From: Emticicia soli
Lineage (GTDB): Bacteria; Bacteroidota; Bacteroidia; Cytophagales; Spirosomataceae
DNA: 64,000 nucleotides
Reading direction: 5' to 3'
Assembly (NCBI RefSeq): GCF_037860775.1
Contig: NZ_JBBEWC010000003.1
Span: 372,001-436,000, forward strand
Shown here: piece after piece, positions 53,901 to 61,867 of the stretch
Layout of the letters: each line of letters starts with the position of its first letter
Numbering within the stretch: the stretch's first letter is position 1
Notes under the pieces: generated by a model
The model's database searches: none
What the model saw: the letters and a program-made list of their open reading frames with translations, nothing else
What the model was told of the DNA's origin: nothing
Made by a program: the position numbers and the translations under genes

Positions 53901-54182
53901 TTCAGCACAGGTTCTCAATCAAGCAGTTTCTATGTTGAAGATGGTTCATACCTAAGATTCCAAAACCTTTCTGTTGCTTACAATGTGCCAACGGCTATTG
54001 CAAACAAAATGAAATTGGGTAGAATTCGCTTGAACGCTGCAGTTAATAACTTATTCACGGTTACTAAATATGGCGGTCTTGACCCACAAGTTGCGGGTGC
54101 TACTGATACCAACTTTGGTGTTGATTTGGGTAACTTCCCAATGACTCGTCAGGTAACGTTTGGTTTAAATGTTGGATTCTAA
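50925..54182 (+). CDS. SusC/RagA-family TonB-linked outer-membrane receptor
   Basis: A 1085-residue receptor. The signal peptide ends VAFAQ (about residue 28); then a carboxypeptidase-regulatory-like domain (KSVSGKVSDSKGEGVPGAS, TISDAEGNYKI), a TonB box region (LDEVVVTGYS), a plug (about 115-225, with LQGRVAGLTVVTTSQPGSGS and IRVRGFGAFGGNEPLTIVDG) and the beta-barrel ending QVTFGLNVGF. It imports a glycan or other nutrient bound by the SusD partner encoded 24 nt downstream. The first 30 residues are almost identical to the second SusC at 61868. Substrate unknown. Confidence 0.97.
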   Translation: MKQNYFVPIRGALICGLLWMMSIVAFAQKSVSGKVSDSKGEGVPGASISIKGTTTGTISDAEGNYKINAPSAGGTLVISSIGYKTVEIKLNNQSTVDVTLEDDASSLDEVVVTGYSVDKRRESTGAISTVKTKDLTTVPSASVEQQLQGRVAGLTVVTTSQPGSGSQIRVRGFGAFGGNEPLTIVDGLPSDASFLNPEDIESTTVLKDASAASIYGARAANGVIIYTTKKGKKNAKKLNITYDGVFGFTDPGKGQQMMNPQDQATWTWTALRNSGAPLTHPQYGSGATPIIPDYLKVGNRSGVVGTIDLEAERAKYNITGPTIGDYYQVIKANKEGTDWYKALTQTGTIQRHSLGFEGGGDASRFYVGLSLQDQQGILPSQRAKRIAMRVNSEFDLFKNVRIGENIQLTYLQILGRQGGNNGLQSSQDENDILGAFRSPTILPVYDEFGGFAGTTALGFGQGSNPVANQQAGKLNRNFNAIASGNFYIEIDPIKDMTFRSSIGGTYNNAYGWGYGRPIYETLENKSTIWSYNENASFRLGWTFTNTLTYKKKFGIHNLDLLVGQEALNTGHGKNISADGRAPFSGDPNYITISTLDIRNPANSGKENGVNFNSYFARAIYSLKDKYIITGVIRRDGSSRFGSNNRYGVFPAVSAAWRLSDEPFMKGLTWVNDLKIRGGYGTMGNSNNVAPTNQFNLYEQNVGTSGYDINGTNAGIVGGFRQSRIGNPNAKWETSITKNIGFDGSFLKGKLDVILDLWQKDTKDLLYQLPITQTVGGATAPSVNVGTMVNKGVDIQIITRGKWGKDLGYTFDVTGSFLDNKITEIGGGLTYLPDVNPSFRGVFPIRNQLGYSLSSYYGYQVVGLFQTQEQVNQALSSTVTPGAAVPVQEGAGLGRFRYADLNGDGQVNADDRTYLGSPVPKFTGGLNFSLSYKNFELLAYFYTSIGNKIYNISKRFTDFYPLFAGAAISERVKNSWSPENPNTDIPRFEQNDGFSTGSQSSSFYVEDGSYLRFQNLSVAYNVPTAIANKMKLGRIRLNAAVNNLFTVTKYGGLDPQVAGATDTNFGVDLGNFPMTRQVTFGLNVGF

Positions 54183-54206
54183 TCTAAGTCAAATTAAATT
54201 AAGACA

Positions 54207-55928
54207 ATGAAAAAAATTAAAATATTAATTTCCAGCGTCGTTCTCTTTACAGGGATGTACGCTTGTAGTGATAGCTTCTTGGAAGTGCCCGCAACCGGTA
54301 CACTTTCAAAGGATCAATTAACCGGTACTGCCGGCCTGGAGGGTTCTTTAATTGCAGCTTATGCACAGCTTAGTGCTTTAAGTCAAACTCACTCGGGTCC
54401 ATCAAACTGGCTTATCGGTAGTATCAGAGGTGGAGATGCTAATAAAGGTACTGACCCTGGTGATGGTACCGAGATGATTCCTATTCAAAGATATGAGTAC
54501 GTTTCTACCGACCAGGTAGCTGGTAACGTTTACCAAAGTTACTTTGATGGTGTAGCAAGAGCAAACGCTGTATTAGGCTTGTTAAAAGAAGCTCAGCCAA
54601 GCGTAAAAGAAGAAGATAAAGCCAGAATTGGAGCTGAAGCTCGTTTCATAAGAGGCCATTTTTACTTCCAATTGAAAAGAAATTTCAATATGGTTCCTTA
54701 TGTGGATGAAACCAATACTGTAGCTAACGGAATTGAGAAAGTAAAAAATGATACTGACTTGTGGCCAAAAATTGAGGCTGACTTTAAAGCGGCTTATGAT
54801 GTTCTACCAGAAACCTCTTCTTCGGTTGGTCGTGCAAACAAATGGGCAGCAGCATCTTACTTGGCAAAAGTATATTTATATCAAAAGAAATATACAGAAG
54901 CAAAAGCACTTTTTGATCTAATCATTGCTAATGGTAAAACAACCGGCGGTAAAAAATATGCGCTTTTACCTAAGTATTCTGACCTTTATAGAGTTGCTAA
55001 CGATAATAACTCAGAGTCAATCTTTGCGGTTCAAGCAACTGTAAAATCAGGTAGTGGAAATAACGCCAATGGTGACTTGCAACTTAACTTTATACAAGGT
55101 GTTGACCCTGGTACATGTTGTGGGTTTTTCCAACCATCATTTGAGTTTGTAAACGCACACCGTACTGATGCTAATGGTTTGCCATTATTGGATAACTCAT
55201 ACAATAGCCCTGCCAATGCAGTTAAGAACGATATGGGTATCAAATCTGATGAACCTTTTACATTAGATGCAGGTCCGTTAGACCCAAGATTAGACCACTC
55301 TGTAGGTCGTAGAGGTATTCCTTTCTTAGATTGGGGTAAACATACAGGTTTCAGCATGATTCGTAACCAACCTAATGGTGGCCCTTATTCTCCTAAAAAG
55401 TATATATTTACTAAGGCAGAAAAAGATGCAGGCTTAACAGAAACAGGTGGTTGGGGACACCAGACTTACAACGCCTACAACGTAACAATTATCAGATACG
55501 CAGACGTTCTTCTGATGGCTGCAGAAGCTGAAATTGAGGTAGGTTCATTAGCAAAAGCACTTGAGTACACAAATATGGTAAGAGGTAGAGCTGCTAACCC
55601 TGCTGGCTTTGTAACGGTTGATGGTGCACCAGCGGCCAACTACAAAATCGGATTGTATACCTCTTTCCCTACAAAAGAATATGCAAGATCAGCGGTTGAA
55701 TTTGAAAGAAGAATTGAGCTTGGAATGGAAGGATACCGTTTCTATGACCTAGTTCGTTGGGGTAAGGATGTAGAAGAGCTTAACCGTTACCTGAAATATG
55801 ACCAGGCTTTATTGCCAGGTGCTTTGGGTGGAGCTACTTATAGAGCAAATAGAGCCATATTCCCTATTCCTCAAGGACAGATTGACCTAGTAGGTTCTGA
55901 TGTATTAAAACAAAATCCTGGTTATTAA
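54207..55928 (+). CDS. SusD/RagB-family nutrient-binding outer-membrane lipoprotein
   Basis: A 573-residue lipoprotein; the lipobox is GMYAC with the lipidated Cys at about residue 20. The N-terminal FLEVPATGTLSKDQL, helical TPR-like pairs (AKVYLYQKKYTEAKALFDLI), and the closing PIPQGQIDLVG ... LKQNPGY are typical of SusD. It forms the lid of the SusC transporter encoded upstream and binds the substrate at the cell surface. A hairpin follows before the third gene of the unit. Confidence 0.96.
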   Translation: MKKIKILISSVVLFTGMYACSDSFLEVPATGTLSKDQLTGTAGLEGSLIAAYAQLSALSQTHSGPSNWLIGSIRGGDANKGTDPGDGTEMIPIQRYEYVSTDQVAGNVYQSYFDGVARANAVLGLLKEAQPSVKEEDKARIGAEARFIRGHFYFQLKRNFNMVPYVDETNTVANGIEKVKNDTDLWPKIEADFKAAYDVLPETSSSVGRANKWAAASYLAKVYLYQKKYTEAKALFDLIIANGKTTGGKKYALLPKYSDLYRVANDNNSESIFAVQATVKSGSGNNANGDLQLNFIQGVDPGTCCGFFQPSFEFVNAHRTDANGLPLLDNSYNSPANAVKNDMGIKSDEPFTLDAGPLDPRLDHSVGRRGIPFLDWGKHTGFSMIRNQPNGGPYSPKKYIFTKAEKDAGLTETGGWGHQTYNAYNVTIIRYADVLLMAAEAEIEVGSLAKALEYTNMVRGRAANPAGFVTVDGAPAANYKIGLYTSFPTKEYARSAVEFERRIELGMEGYRFYDLVRWGKDVEELNRYLKYDQALLPGALGGATYRANRAIFPIPQGQIDLVGSDVLKQNPGY

Positions 55929-55955
55929 TATTCTGAATGTCTAATATTTTTATTG

Positions 55956-55983
55956 AAAGAGATGGCAAACTCGCCATCTCTTT
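55956..55983 (+). terminator. Hairpin between SusD and the ASPIC/UnbV gene
   Basis: A perfect 11-bp stem, AAAGAGATGGC with GCCATCTCTTT, and a 6-nt loop, inside the 81-nt gap. The T-run is only three bases beyond the stem, so it may reduce rather than stop expression of the next gene, or protect the susCD message. Confidence 0.6.
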
Positions 55984-56009
55984 TGATTTATAATTCCCCT
56001 AAACTTATC

Positions 56010-59000
56010 ATGAAAAAGGTATTATATTTCATTGTTAGCTATGTTTTGCTAGTTTCTTGTAAAAAAGAACAAAAAACTTTTACAGAACTAACAGTTGATG
56101 AAACCAATATTGCATTTTCGAATCGAATTGCCGAAAATGATACACTAAATATTCTTACTTACGAATACGTGTATAATGGCGGCGGTGTAGCATTAGGTGA
56201 TTTTAATAATGATAAACTTACCGATGTATATTTTACAGGTAACACAACCCCTAATAAATTGTATCTCAATAAAGGAGATATGAAGTTTGAAGATGTTACA
56301 GAAAAAGCAGGTGTAAATGGCGAGGGACGATGGTCGTCTGGTGTAGCGATAGTTGATATTAATAATGATGGTTTATTAGATATGTATGTGTGTGCTACAG
56401 CTAAAAAAATGGCTGGGCAAAGAGCAAATTTATTATATGTGAATCAGGGTGTGGGAAAAGACGGTATCCCGTCGTTTAAAGAAATGGCAAAAGAATATGG
56501 GATCGCAGATACAACCCATACATCTAATGCCGCCTTTTTTGATTATGATAATGATGGTGATTTAGATTTATATGTGTTAGTAAACGAAATGGATGATACA
56601 CGTTTTCCGAATCAGTTCCATGAAAAAGTAACAGATGGTTCTTCAAAACGTAACGACCGACTTTATAGAAATGATTTTGATAATGAAAAAAAACATCCTG
56701 TTTTTACTGATGTAACTACACAGGCAAAGATTTTTGAAGAGGGTTTTGGCCTCGGTATTAATATTACTGATATTAATAAGGATGGCTGGAAAGACATTTA
56801 TGTAACTAATGACTTTCTGACTAATGATTTAATGTATATCAACAACCATGATGGTACATTTACCGACCAGGCAGGCAAATACTTTAAGCATACGTCATAT
56901 TCAGCCATGGGTAATGATGTAGCCGATATTAATAACGACGGATTGGTAGATTTGGTTGCATTAGACATGATGCCTGCCAGCAACAACCGTAAAAAAATGA
57001 TGACCCCTGCCAATAGCTATACTACGTATCAGAATAACGATAGATTCAATTATATTTATCAGTATGCACGTAATACTTTACAGGTAAATCAGGGTAAAAA
57101 CCCAACCACAGGCGAGCCAATGTTTAGTGAAGTCGGCTTGTTGTCGGGCATAGCACAAACCGATTGGAGTTGGGCACCAATGGTAACCGATTTTGACAAT
57201 GACGGTTTAAGGGATATTATTATTACGAATGGTTTCCCGAGAGACATTAACGACCACGATTTTCTAGCCTATCGCAATGAAGTCTATAGCCTGATGGCCA
57301 AGTCGATGCTTTTAGATTATGTGCCTGTTATCAAACTGACAAATTATGCTTACCGCAATAAAGGTAATTTTCAGTTCGAAGATGTAACTGATAAATGGGG
57401 TATTACCAAACTCACTACTGCAAACGGGGCAGCCTATGCTGATTTAGATAATGATGGCGACCTAGACTATATTGTCAATAATATCAACGATTCTGCTTCG
57501 GTATACCGTAACAATTCTATTCAGTTAAAACCACAGGAAAGTAATTATCTGAGAGTACAATTAAAAGGCACAGGTAATAACCTGATGGGCCTTGGTGCAT
57601 GGGTTGAGATTCTGTACGACAACGGCCAAAAACAAGTATATGAGCATACGCCATACAGAGGATACCTGTCGTCGGTAGAGCCTATTGCTCATTTTGGTTT
57701 AGGGAAAATCCAGAAGATTGACCAGGTAAAAATAATATGGCAAGGCGGCAAGTCGCAGATACTGAAAGATGTGAAGGCTAATCAGGTAATTACTTTGAAC
57801 GAAACCGATGCCACGCTACAACCCGCCATTGCAAACACTACTGATGAGACCTTATTTGTTGATATAAGTAATCAATTGAATGTGCCTTATAAACACGAGG
57901 AACCAGATTTTATTGATTTTAATGTTCAGAAGCTTATACCACATAAATTATCTCAGTTTGGGCCTGCCCTTGCAGTAGGAGATGTAAATGGTGATGGCCT
58001 GGAGGATGTATTTGTTGGTGGCTCCAACCAGCATAAGGGCAAGTTTCTGATACAGAGTAAAGATGGTAAATTTAGTGTACAGGATTTGCTCTCCGGCGAG
58101 GATGGCCCTGCAAAAATCACCGAAGACATGGGCGTATTGCTCTTTGATGCTGAAAACGACGGTGATTTAGATTTATATATTGTAAGTGGCAGTAATGAGT
58201 TTAACCCCGATTCGCCTTCGCTACAAGATATGTTTTATATTAATGATGGTAAAGGGAATTTTCAATTGAGCCCTCAGGCAATACCACAATTTCTGAAAAG
58301 TGGCTCATGCATAAAAGCCGCCGACTTTGACCATGATGGCGATTTAGATTTATTTGTGGGTGGCCGTGTAGAAACTAACAAATATCCTGTACCCGTATCG
58401 AGCTATATTTTGCGTAACGATTCATCGAATGGACAAGTGAAATTTACTGATGTAACTGCGCAGGTTGCTCCTAAATTGCAGAATATTGGTTTAATATGTG
58501 ATGCTTTATGGAGTGATTACGATAATGATGGCTGGCAAGATTTACTATTAGTAGGCGAGTGGATGCCTGTTACGGTTCTGAAAAACAATAAAGGTAAACT
58601 TGAAGCACTTACACAAAATGGTTCTTTGAGTACTAAAATAGGCTGGTGGACAAGCATTGCTGCCGGAGATTTTGATAATGATGGCGACGTAGATTATATA
58701 GCCGGAAATCTGGGCTTAAACACTTTGATGCAAGCCAGTGATAGTGAACCTGTAAGTGTTTATGCTAAAGATTTTAATAATGATGGTTTTTATGATGCTA
58801 TTCCTACGGTGTATTTCCCAAATACAAAAGGCGAAAAAAAAGAGTTTCCGTATAATACCCGTGACGATTTGGCGAAACAATTTATTCAGACTCGTCAGCG
58901 TTTTCAGAATTATGCCAAATTCTCAGAAGCTACTATTAATGAAATATTAAAGCCCGAAGAAATAAAAGACGCTTTGATATTGAAAGCTAATTGGATGAGA

Positions 59001-59564
59001 AGTAGCTATATCGAAAATAAGGGTAATGGTGTATTTGAAATAAAAGAATTACCTATACAAGCCCAGTTTGCTCCTTTTTTTGGTATGGTTACGGCTGATT
59101 TTGACCAAGATGGGAACCTGGATGTGCTGGTAGCAGGAAACGATTATGCTACAGAATTAACAGTAGGGCGTCTTGATGCTTTAAATGGCTTATTACTGAA
59201 AGGTGATGGCAAAGGCAATTTCGTTGCGGTACTTCCTGAAAATAGCGGATATTGTGTTGCAGGCGATGCAAAAAGCCTTGTAAGGCTTATCAGTGCTAAA
59301 GGAGAACCAGTATTTGTGGCATCGCAAAATAGAAATAACCTGAGATTCTTCTCGTATAAAAATCAGGTTAAGAATATTATGCTAGCCCCTAACGAAACAG
59401 CTATTTTATGGAAGTTTAACGACGGCAAAAGCCGCAAAGAAGAAGTAGGCTATGGCACATCGTTTCTATCTCAATCGTCACGCAGTGTAATAGTGCCTGC
59501 AAATGTGGCAAGCATCCAGATTATAGATAACACAGGCAAGAAAAGACAACTTGCACCACTTTAA
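56010..59564 (+). CDS. CRTAC-type VCBS/FG-GAP repeat lipoprotein with ASPIC/UnbV domain
   Basis: The ATG at 56010 gives 1184 residues starting MKKVLYFIVSYVLLVSCKKE, a lipoprotein signal with Cys at about 17. Many FG-GAP/VCBS calcium-binding blades are visible (ALGDFNNDKLTDVYFTGN, AIVDINNDGLLDMYVC, AFFDYDNDGDLDLYVL, VADINNDGLVDLVAL and more near 650-800 and 1030), forming beta-propellers. An ASPIC/UnbV domain lies near 515-610 (LRVQLKGTGNNLMGLGAWVE, RGYLSSVEPIAHFGLG). This family repeatedly follows SusCD pairs in Bacteroidota and is thought to be a surface binding or processing partner; no enzyme motif is obvious. A terminator follows. Confidence 0.93.
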   Translation: MKKVLYFIVSYVLLVSCKKEQKTFTELTVDETNIAFSNRIAENDTLNILTYEYVYNGGGVALGDFNNDKLTDVYFTGNTTPNKLYLNKGDMKFEDVTEKAGVNGEGRWSSGVAIVDINNDGLLDMYVCATAKKMAGQRANLLYVNQGVGKDGIPSFKEMAKEYGIADTTHTSNAAFFDYDNDGDLDLYVLVNEMDDTRFPNQFHEKVTDGSSKRNDRLYRNDFDNEKKHPVFTDVTTQAKIFEEGFGLGINITDINKDGWKDIYVTNDFLTNDLMYINNHDGTFTDQAGKYFKHTSYSAMGNDVADINNDGLVDLVALDMMPASNNRKKMMTPANSYTTYQNNDRFNYIYQYARNTLQVNQGKNPTTGEPMFSEVGLLSGIAQTDWSWAPMVTDFDNDGLRDIIITNGFPRDINDHDFLAYRNEVYSLMAKSMLLDYVPVIKLTNYAYRNKGNFQFEDVTDKWGITKLTTANGAAYADLDNDGDLDYIVNNINDSASVYRNNSIQLKPQESNYLRVQLKGTGNNLMGLGAWVEILYDNGQKQVYEHTPYRGYLSSVEPIAHFGLGKIQKIDQVKIIWQGGKSQILKDVKANQVITLNETDATLQPAIANTTDETLFVDISNQLNVPYKHEEPDFIDFNVQKLIPHKLSQFGPALAVGDVNGDGLEDVFVGGSNQHKGKFLIQSKDGKFSVQDLLSGEDGPAKITEDMGVLLFDAENDGDLDLYIVSGSNEFNPDSPSLQDMFYINDGKGNFQLSPQAIPQFLKSGSCIKAADFDHDGDLDLFVGGRVETNKYPVPVSSYILRNDSSNGQVKFTDVTAQVAPKLQNIGLICDALWSDYDNDGWQDLLLVGEWMPVTVLKNNKGKLEALTQNGSLSTKIGWWTSIAAGDFDNDGDVDYIAGNLGLNTLMQASDSEPVSVYAKDFNNDGFYDAIPTVYFPNTKGEKKEFPYNTRDDLAKQFIQTRQRFQNYAKFSEATINEILKPEEIKDALILKANWMRSSYIENKGNGVFEIKELPIQAQFAPFFGMVTADFDQDGNLDVLVAGNDYATELTVGRLDALNGLLLKGDGKGNFVAVLPENSGYCVAGDAKSLVRLISAKGEPVFVASQNRNNLRFFSYKNQVKNIMLAPNETAILWKFNDGKSRKEEVGYGTSFLSQSSRSVIVPANVASIQIIDNTGKKRQLAPL

Positions 59565-59584
59565 ACATAAATAAATTACATAAT

Positions 59585-59621
59585 AAAATGAGAGATGTTT
59601 TATACGCATCTCTCATTTTTG
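59585..59621 (+). terminator. Intrinsic terminator after the ASPIC/UnbV gene
   Basis: A stem of at least 10 bp (ATGAGAGATG with CATCTCTCAT, extended by A:T pairs), a 9-nt loop and a T-run to 59620. Confidence 0.85.
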
Positions 59622-59695
59622 TTATGCATGGCTGTCAAGTTAATTAGGCCTGTTTTCTTTACATCTATCTGCTAAATTTCTACCAAATGTTATTG

Positions 59696-60055
59696 TCAGT
59701 TCGGGTCTCCTATATGTTCAAATGCCCAGTTGGCCATTGCATCAATTACGGGAATGATTTTTTGCCCCGAATCGCTCAGGCGATAGGTCACAAACGGCGG
59801 CACAACCGGCTTTGCTTCCCGAATAACCAGCCCATCATTTTCTAGTTGCTTAAGATGCTGAATGAGCATTTTCTCTGTAATAGCAGGAATGGCTTTTTTC
59901 AGCTCGTTATAACGTTTGCTTTCTTTTGATAAATGATAGATAATAATAGGCTTCCAGTAGCCGCCAATCTTCTCCATTGTAAAGGTTACCGGGCACATTT
60001 CTAGTGCTGTTTTTTTATTTTGCTGAATTGTCGATGATTCTTTAATCGTTGTCAT
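59696..60055 (-). CDS. HxlR-family transcriptional regulator
   Basis: I use the ATG at 60053-60055 (119 residues, MTTIKESSTIQ); upstream frame codons lie beyond the promoter's -7 box. The winged-helix core is typical: the lone cysteine in MCPVTFTMEKIGGYWKPIII, RYNELKKAIPAITEKMLIQH, LKQLENDGLVIREAKPVVPP, and SDSGQKIIPVIDAMANWA. HxlR members sense electrophiles or redox state and usually act as repressors of a divergent gene. Here it faces an NmrA-type reductase across an 83-nt shared control region. Confidence 0.93.
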   Translation of the reverse strand: MTTIKESSTIQQNKKTALEMCPVTFTMEKIGGYWKPIIIYHLSKESKRYNELKKAIPAITEKMLIQHLKQLENDGLVIREAKPVVPPFVTYRLSDSGQKIIPVIDAMANWAFEHIGDPN

Positions 60056-60071
60056 TGATACATACTTTAGG

Positions 60072-60110
60072 GTAAGTACTTGTAAAAAAGTAAGTACAAA
60101 TATAGCTTTG
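60072..60110. promoter_or_regulatory. Overlapping divergent promoters with paired operator-like repeats
   Basis: The octamer GTAAGTAC occurs at 60072-60079 and 60090-60097, 18 bp apart. The plus strand has TTG (60080-60082) and TAGCTTTG (60103-60110); the minus strand reads TATATTTG at 60097-60104. Both -7 boxes are exact TANNTTTG and overlap by 2 bp. A regulator bound to the repeats would affect both genes. Confidence 0.65.
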
Positions 60111-60138
60111 CAACTGTAAACAAAAAAATAATTTAACA

Positions 60139-61017
60139 ATGAATATTACAGTTACAGGTTCTTTAGGAAACATAGGGCAACACTTAGTAAAGAAATTAGT
60201 TGCAGCCGGCAATAGTGTTACAGTTATCAGCAGCAGCGAGGAAAGAAAAGCAGCTATTGAAAGCACAGGTGCAAAAGCCGCAATAGGCGCTATAACAGAT
60301 GTAGCTTTTCTGGCAAGTACATTTGCCGGAGCAGATGCTGTATATCTTATGACACCGCCAAATATAGGTTTTCAGAATATTATTGAAAACACAACAAATG
60401 TTGGTAAGGCTTATGCCGAGGCTATCAAACAAGTAGGTGTGCAACGTGTAGTAATGTTAAGCAGCGTTGGTGCAGACTTTGACGGCGGCACCGGGCCAAT
60501 TGCAGGGCTGCACAATATCGAAAAACTATATAGCAAATTGCAAAATGTAGCTATCACATTCTTACGGGCGGGGTATTTCTATACCAATTTTTATAAAGAT
60601 GTTCCGCTTATTAAAAATGCAGGAATACAGGGTTCTAATTTCTCTGCTGCCACAAAATTGCCATTGGTTCATCCGCAAGATATTGCCGCTGCAGCAGCAG
60701 AAGAACTGCAAAAAACGGCAAGTGGACATGCTGTACGCTACATCGTTAGCGACTATGTAGCTGCTGCCGATGTTGCCAAAACTATTGGCAATGCTATTGG
60801 TAAACCCGAATTACCTTGGGTAGAATTTACTGACGACCAAGCCTTGCAAGGCATGACCGGAGCAGGTGTGCCACAAGAAATGGCAGAGCTATACACCGAA
60901 ATGGGTGATGCTATTCGTGAAGGTAAACTTCAAGGTGATTTCGAAGCACAGGGTGCGCCATTAAATGGTGATGTTAAGATTGCCGATTTTGCCAAAGAGT
61001 TTGCATCTCGTTTCTAA
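60139..61017 (+). CDS. NmrA-like NAD(P)-binding oxidoreductase
   Basis: A 292-residue atypical short-chain dehydrogenase. The nucleotide motif is TVTGSLGNIGQHLVKKLVAA; the middle has DAVYLMTPPNIG and VVMLSSVGADFDGGTG, then FLRAGYFYTNFY; it ends with FAKEFASRF. There is no classical YxxxK pair, as in NmrA/QOR2-type quinone reductases and sensors. The regulator next to it is of the HxlR family, a frequent pairing for quinone or aldehyde stress. Cytoplasmic. A hairpin at 61040 follows. Confidence 0.93.
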   Translation: MNITVTGSLGNIGQHLVKKLVAAGNSVTVISSSEERKAAIESTGAKAAIGAITDVAFLASTFAGADAVYLMTPPNIGFQNIIENTTNVGKAYAEAIKQVGVQRVVMLSSVGADFDGGTGPIAGLHNIEKLYSKLQNVAITFLRAGYFYTNFYKDVPLIKNAGIQGSNFSAATKLPLVHPQDIAAAAAEELQKTASGHAVRYIVSDYVAAADVAKTIGNAIGKPELPWVEFTDDQALQGMTGAGVPQEMAELYTEMGDAIREGKLQGDFEAQGAPLNGDVKIADFAKEFASRF

Positions 61018-61039
61018 AAGCATAAAATTATCAAAGCCG

Positions 61040-61070
61040 GAAGCAATATCTGAAAAGGTATTGCTTCTTT
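61040..61070 (+). terminator. Terminator after the NmrA-type gene
   Basis: GAAGCAATA (61040-61048) pairs with TATTGCTTC (61059-61067), a 9-bp perfect stem with a 10-nt loop, followed by TTT and GGTTT. It separates the reductase from the SusC leader. Confidence 0.7.
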
Positions 61071-61194
61071 GGTTTATAATAAATTGGTAGTGTGATAAAG
61101 AGTTTTAGCTTCTAATTTTTAATGATAAAAGCCTTCGGAAACTGATTTGAAAATTTATCTTGAACATTACGTTTACTCAAAAAATTGAACGCAG

Positions 61195-61255
61195 ATTAAA
61201 ATTTATAAAAAAAAAAGAAAAATTTGGAAAAATTAAAGAATTCCTATAATTTGTG
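61195..61255 (+). promoter_or_regulatory. Conserved block upstream of SusC, copy 2
   Basis: The counterpart of 50763-50825, with the same order of segments (ATTAAAATTTATAAAAAAAA, GAAAAATTTGGAAAA, CTATAATTTGTG). No exact TANNTTTG is found in the 850-nt gap, so this block is the best candidate for the promoter of the array and second SusC. Confidence 0.65.
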
Positions 61256-61262
61256 CCTGTTA

Positions 61263-61867
61263 TAGCATGATAGAATAATAAAAACACCTATTTATGCTAC
61301 AAAACGTACTAAACCTATGAAATATATCGATATTTTGCTTTCAAAGCACCCTAATAAACACTGATATACTTCTGTTTTTAATTAACCTAATTTTAAACTA
61401 ATACTAAAAAAAGCCTATGAAGTATACTTCATTCTAATCTACTGTACATTAATTTCGTAGCAATACTTTCTACACATCTTATTCAGAATGTCTCGGTTGT
61501 TCTGATACACTATAACCTAATTTTATACTAATAACATAAAAGCGTATGAAAGATAATCTTATTCTTTCTTTATAACTATTTACATCATTCTGGTTAAGCC
61601 AGAGGTTACTTTACTATACCTATTATTACCTGATTTTATAAAGCGTATGAAAAATACTTTCTTATTGCAATTCTGTGTATATAAGTAACTCTGAGATAAA
61701 CCGGAGTGAAATGAGTATGTATATACTCCCATTGCTGTTATCAGTTTTTTTATAAAAGCGTATGAAAGATTAATTTTTTCCTATCGGTATACACTATCGG
61801 TTTTATGGGTGTATGCCAGCATTTTTATTCTATAATTTATTTTATTAAAACCAAACAAAAAAAGCGT
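61263..61867 (+). repeat. Array of degenerate SusC start-region repeats with short frames and hairpins
   Basis: Five ATGs upstream of the real SusC ATG lie in a common context AAAGCGTATGAAA (copies at 61317 and 61417 have CCT for GCGT's GCG). ATG positions are 61317, 61417, 61546, 61647, 61762 and the real one at 61868, spaced 100, 129, 101, 115 and 106 nt. Each opens a short frame: MKYIDILLSKHPNKH (15), MKYTSF (6), MKDNLILSL (9), MKNTFLLQFCVYK (13) and MKD (3). CCTAATTTT or CCTGATTTT precedes copies 2-4. Each spacer has a small hairpin, for example 61483-61505, 61589-61603, 61713-61728 and 61786-61817. The last is a 9-bp stem. This is not a CRISPR array. Function is unknown. Confidence 0.8.

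Noticed and set aside
61263..61867. Repeat array considered as a CRISPR or minisatellite
   Set aside because: Units are about 100-130 nt, only about 13 nt at the ATG is well conserved, the spacers differ in length and contain hairpins, and no cas genes are present.
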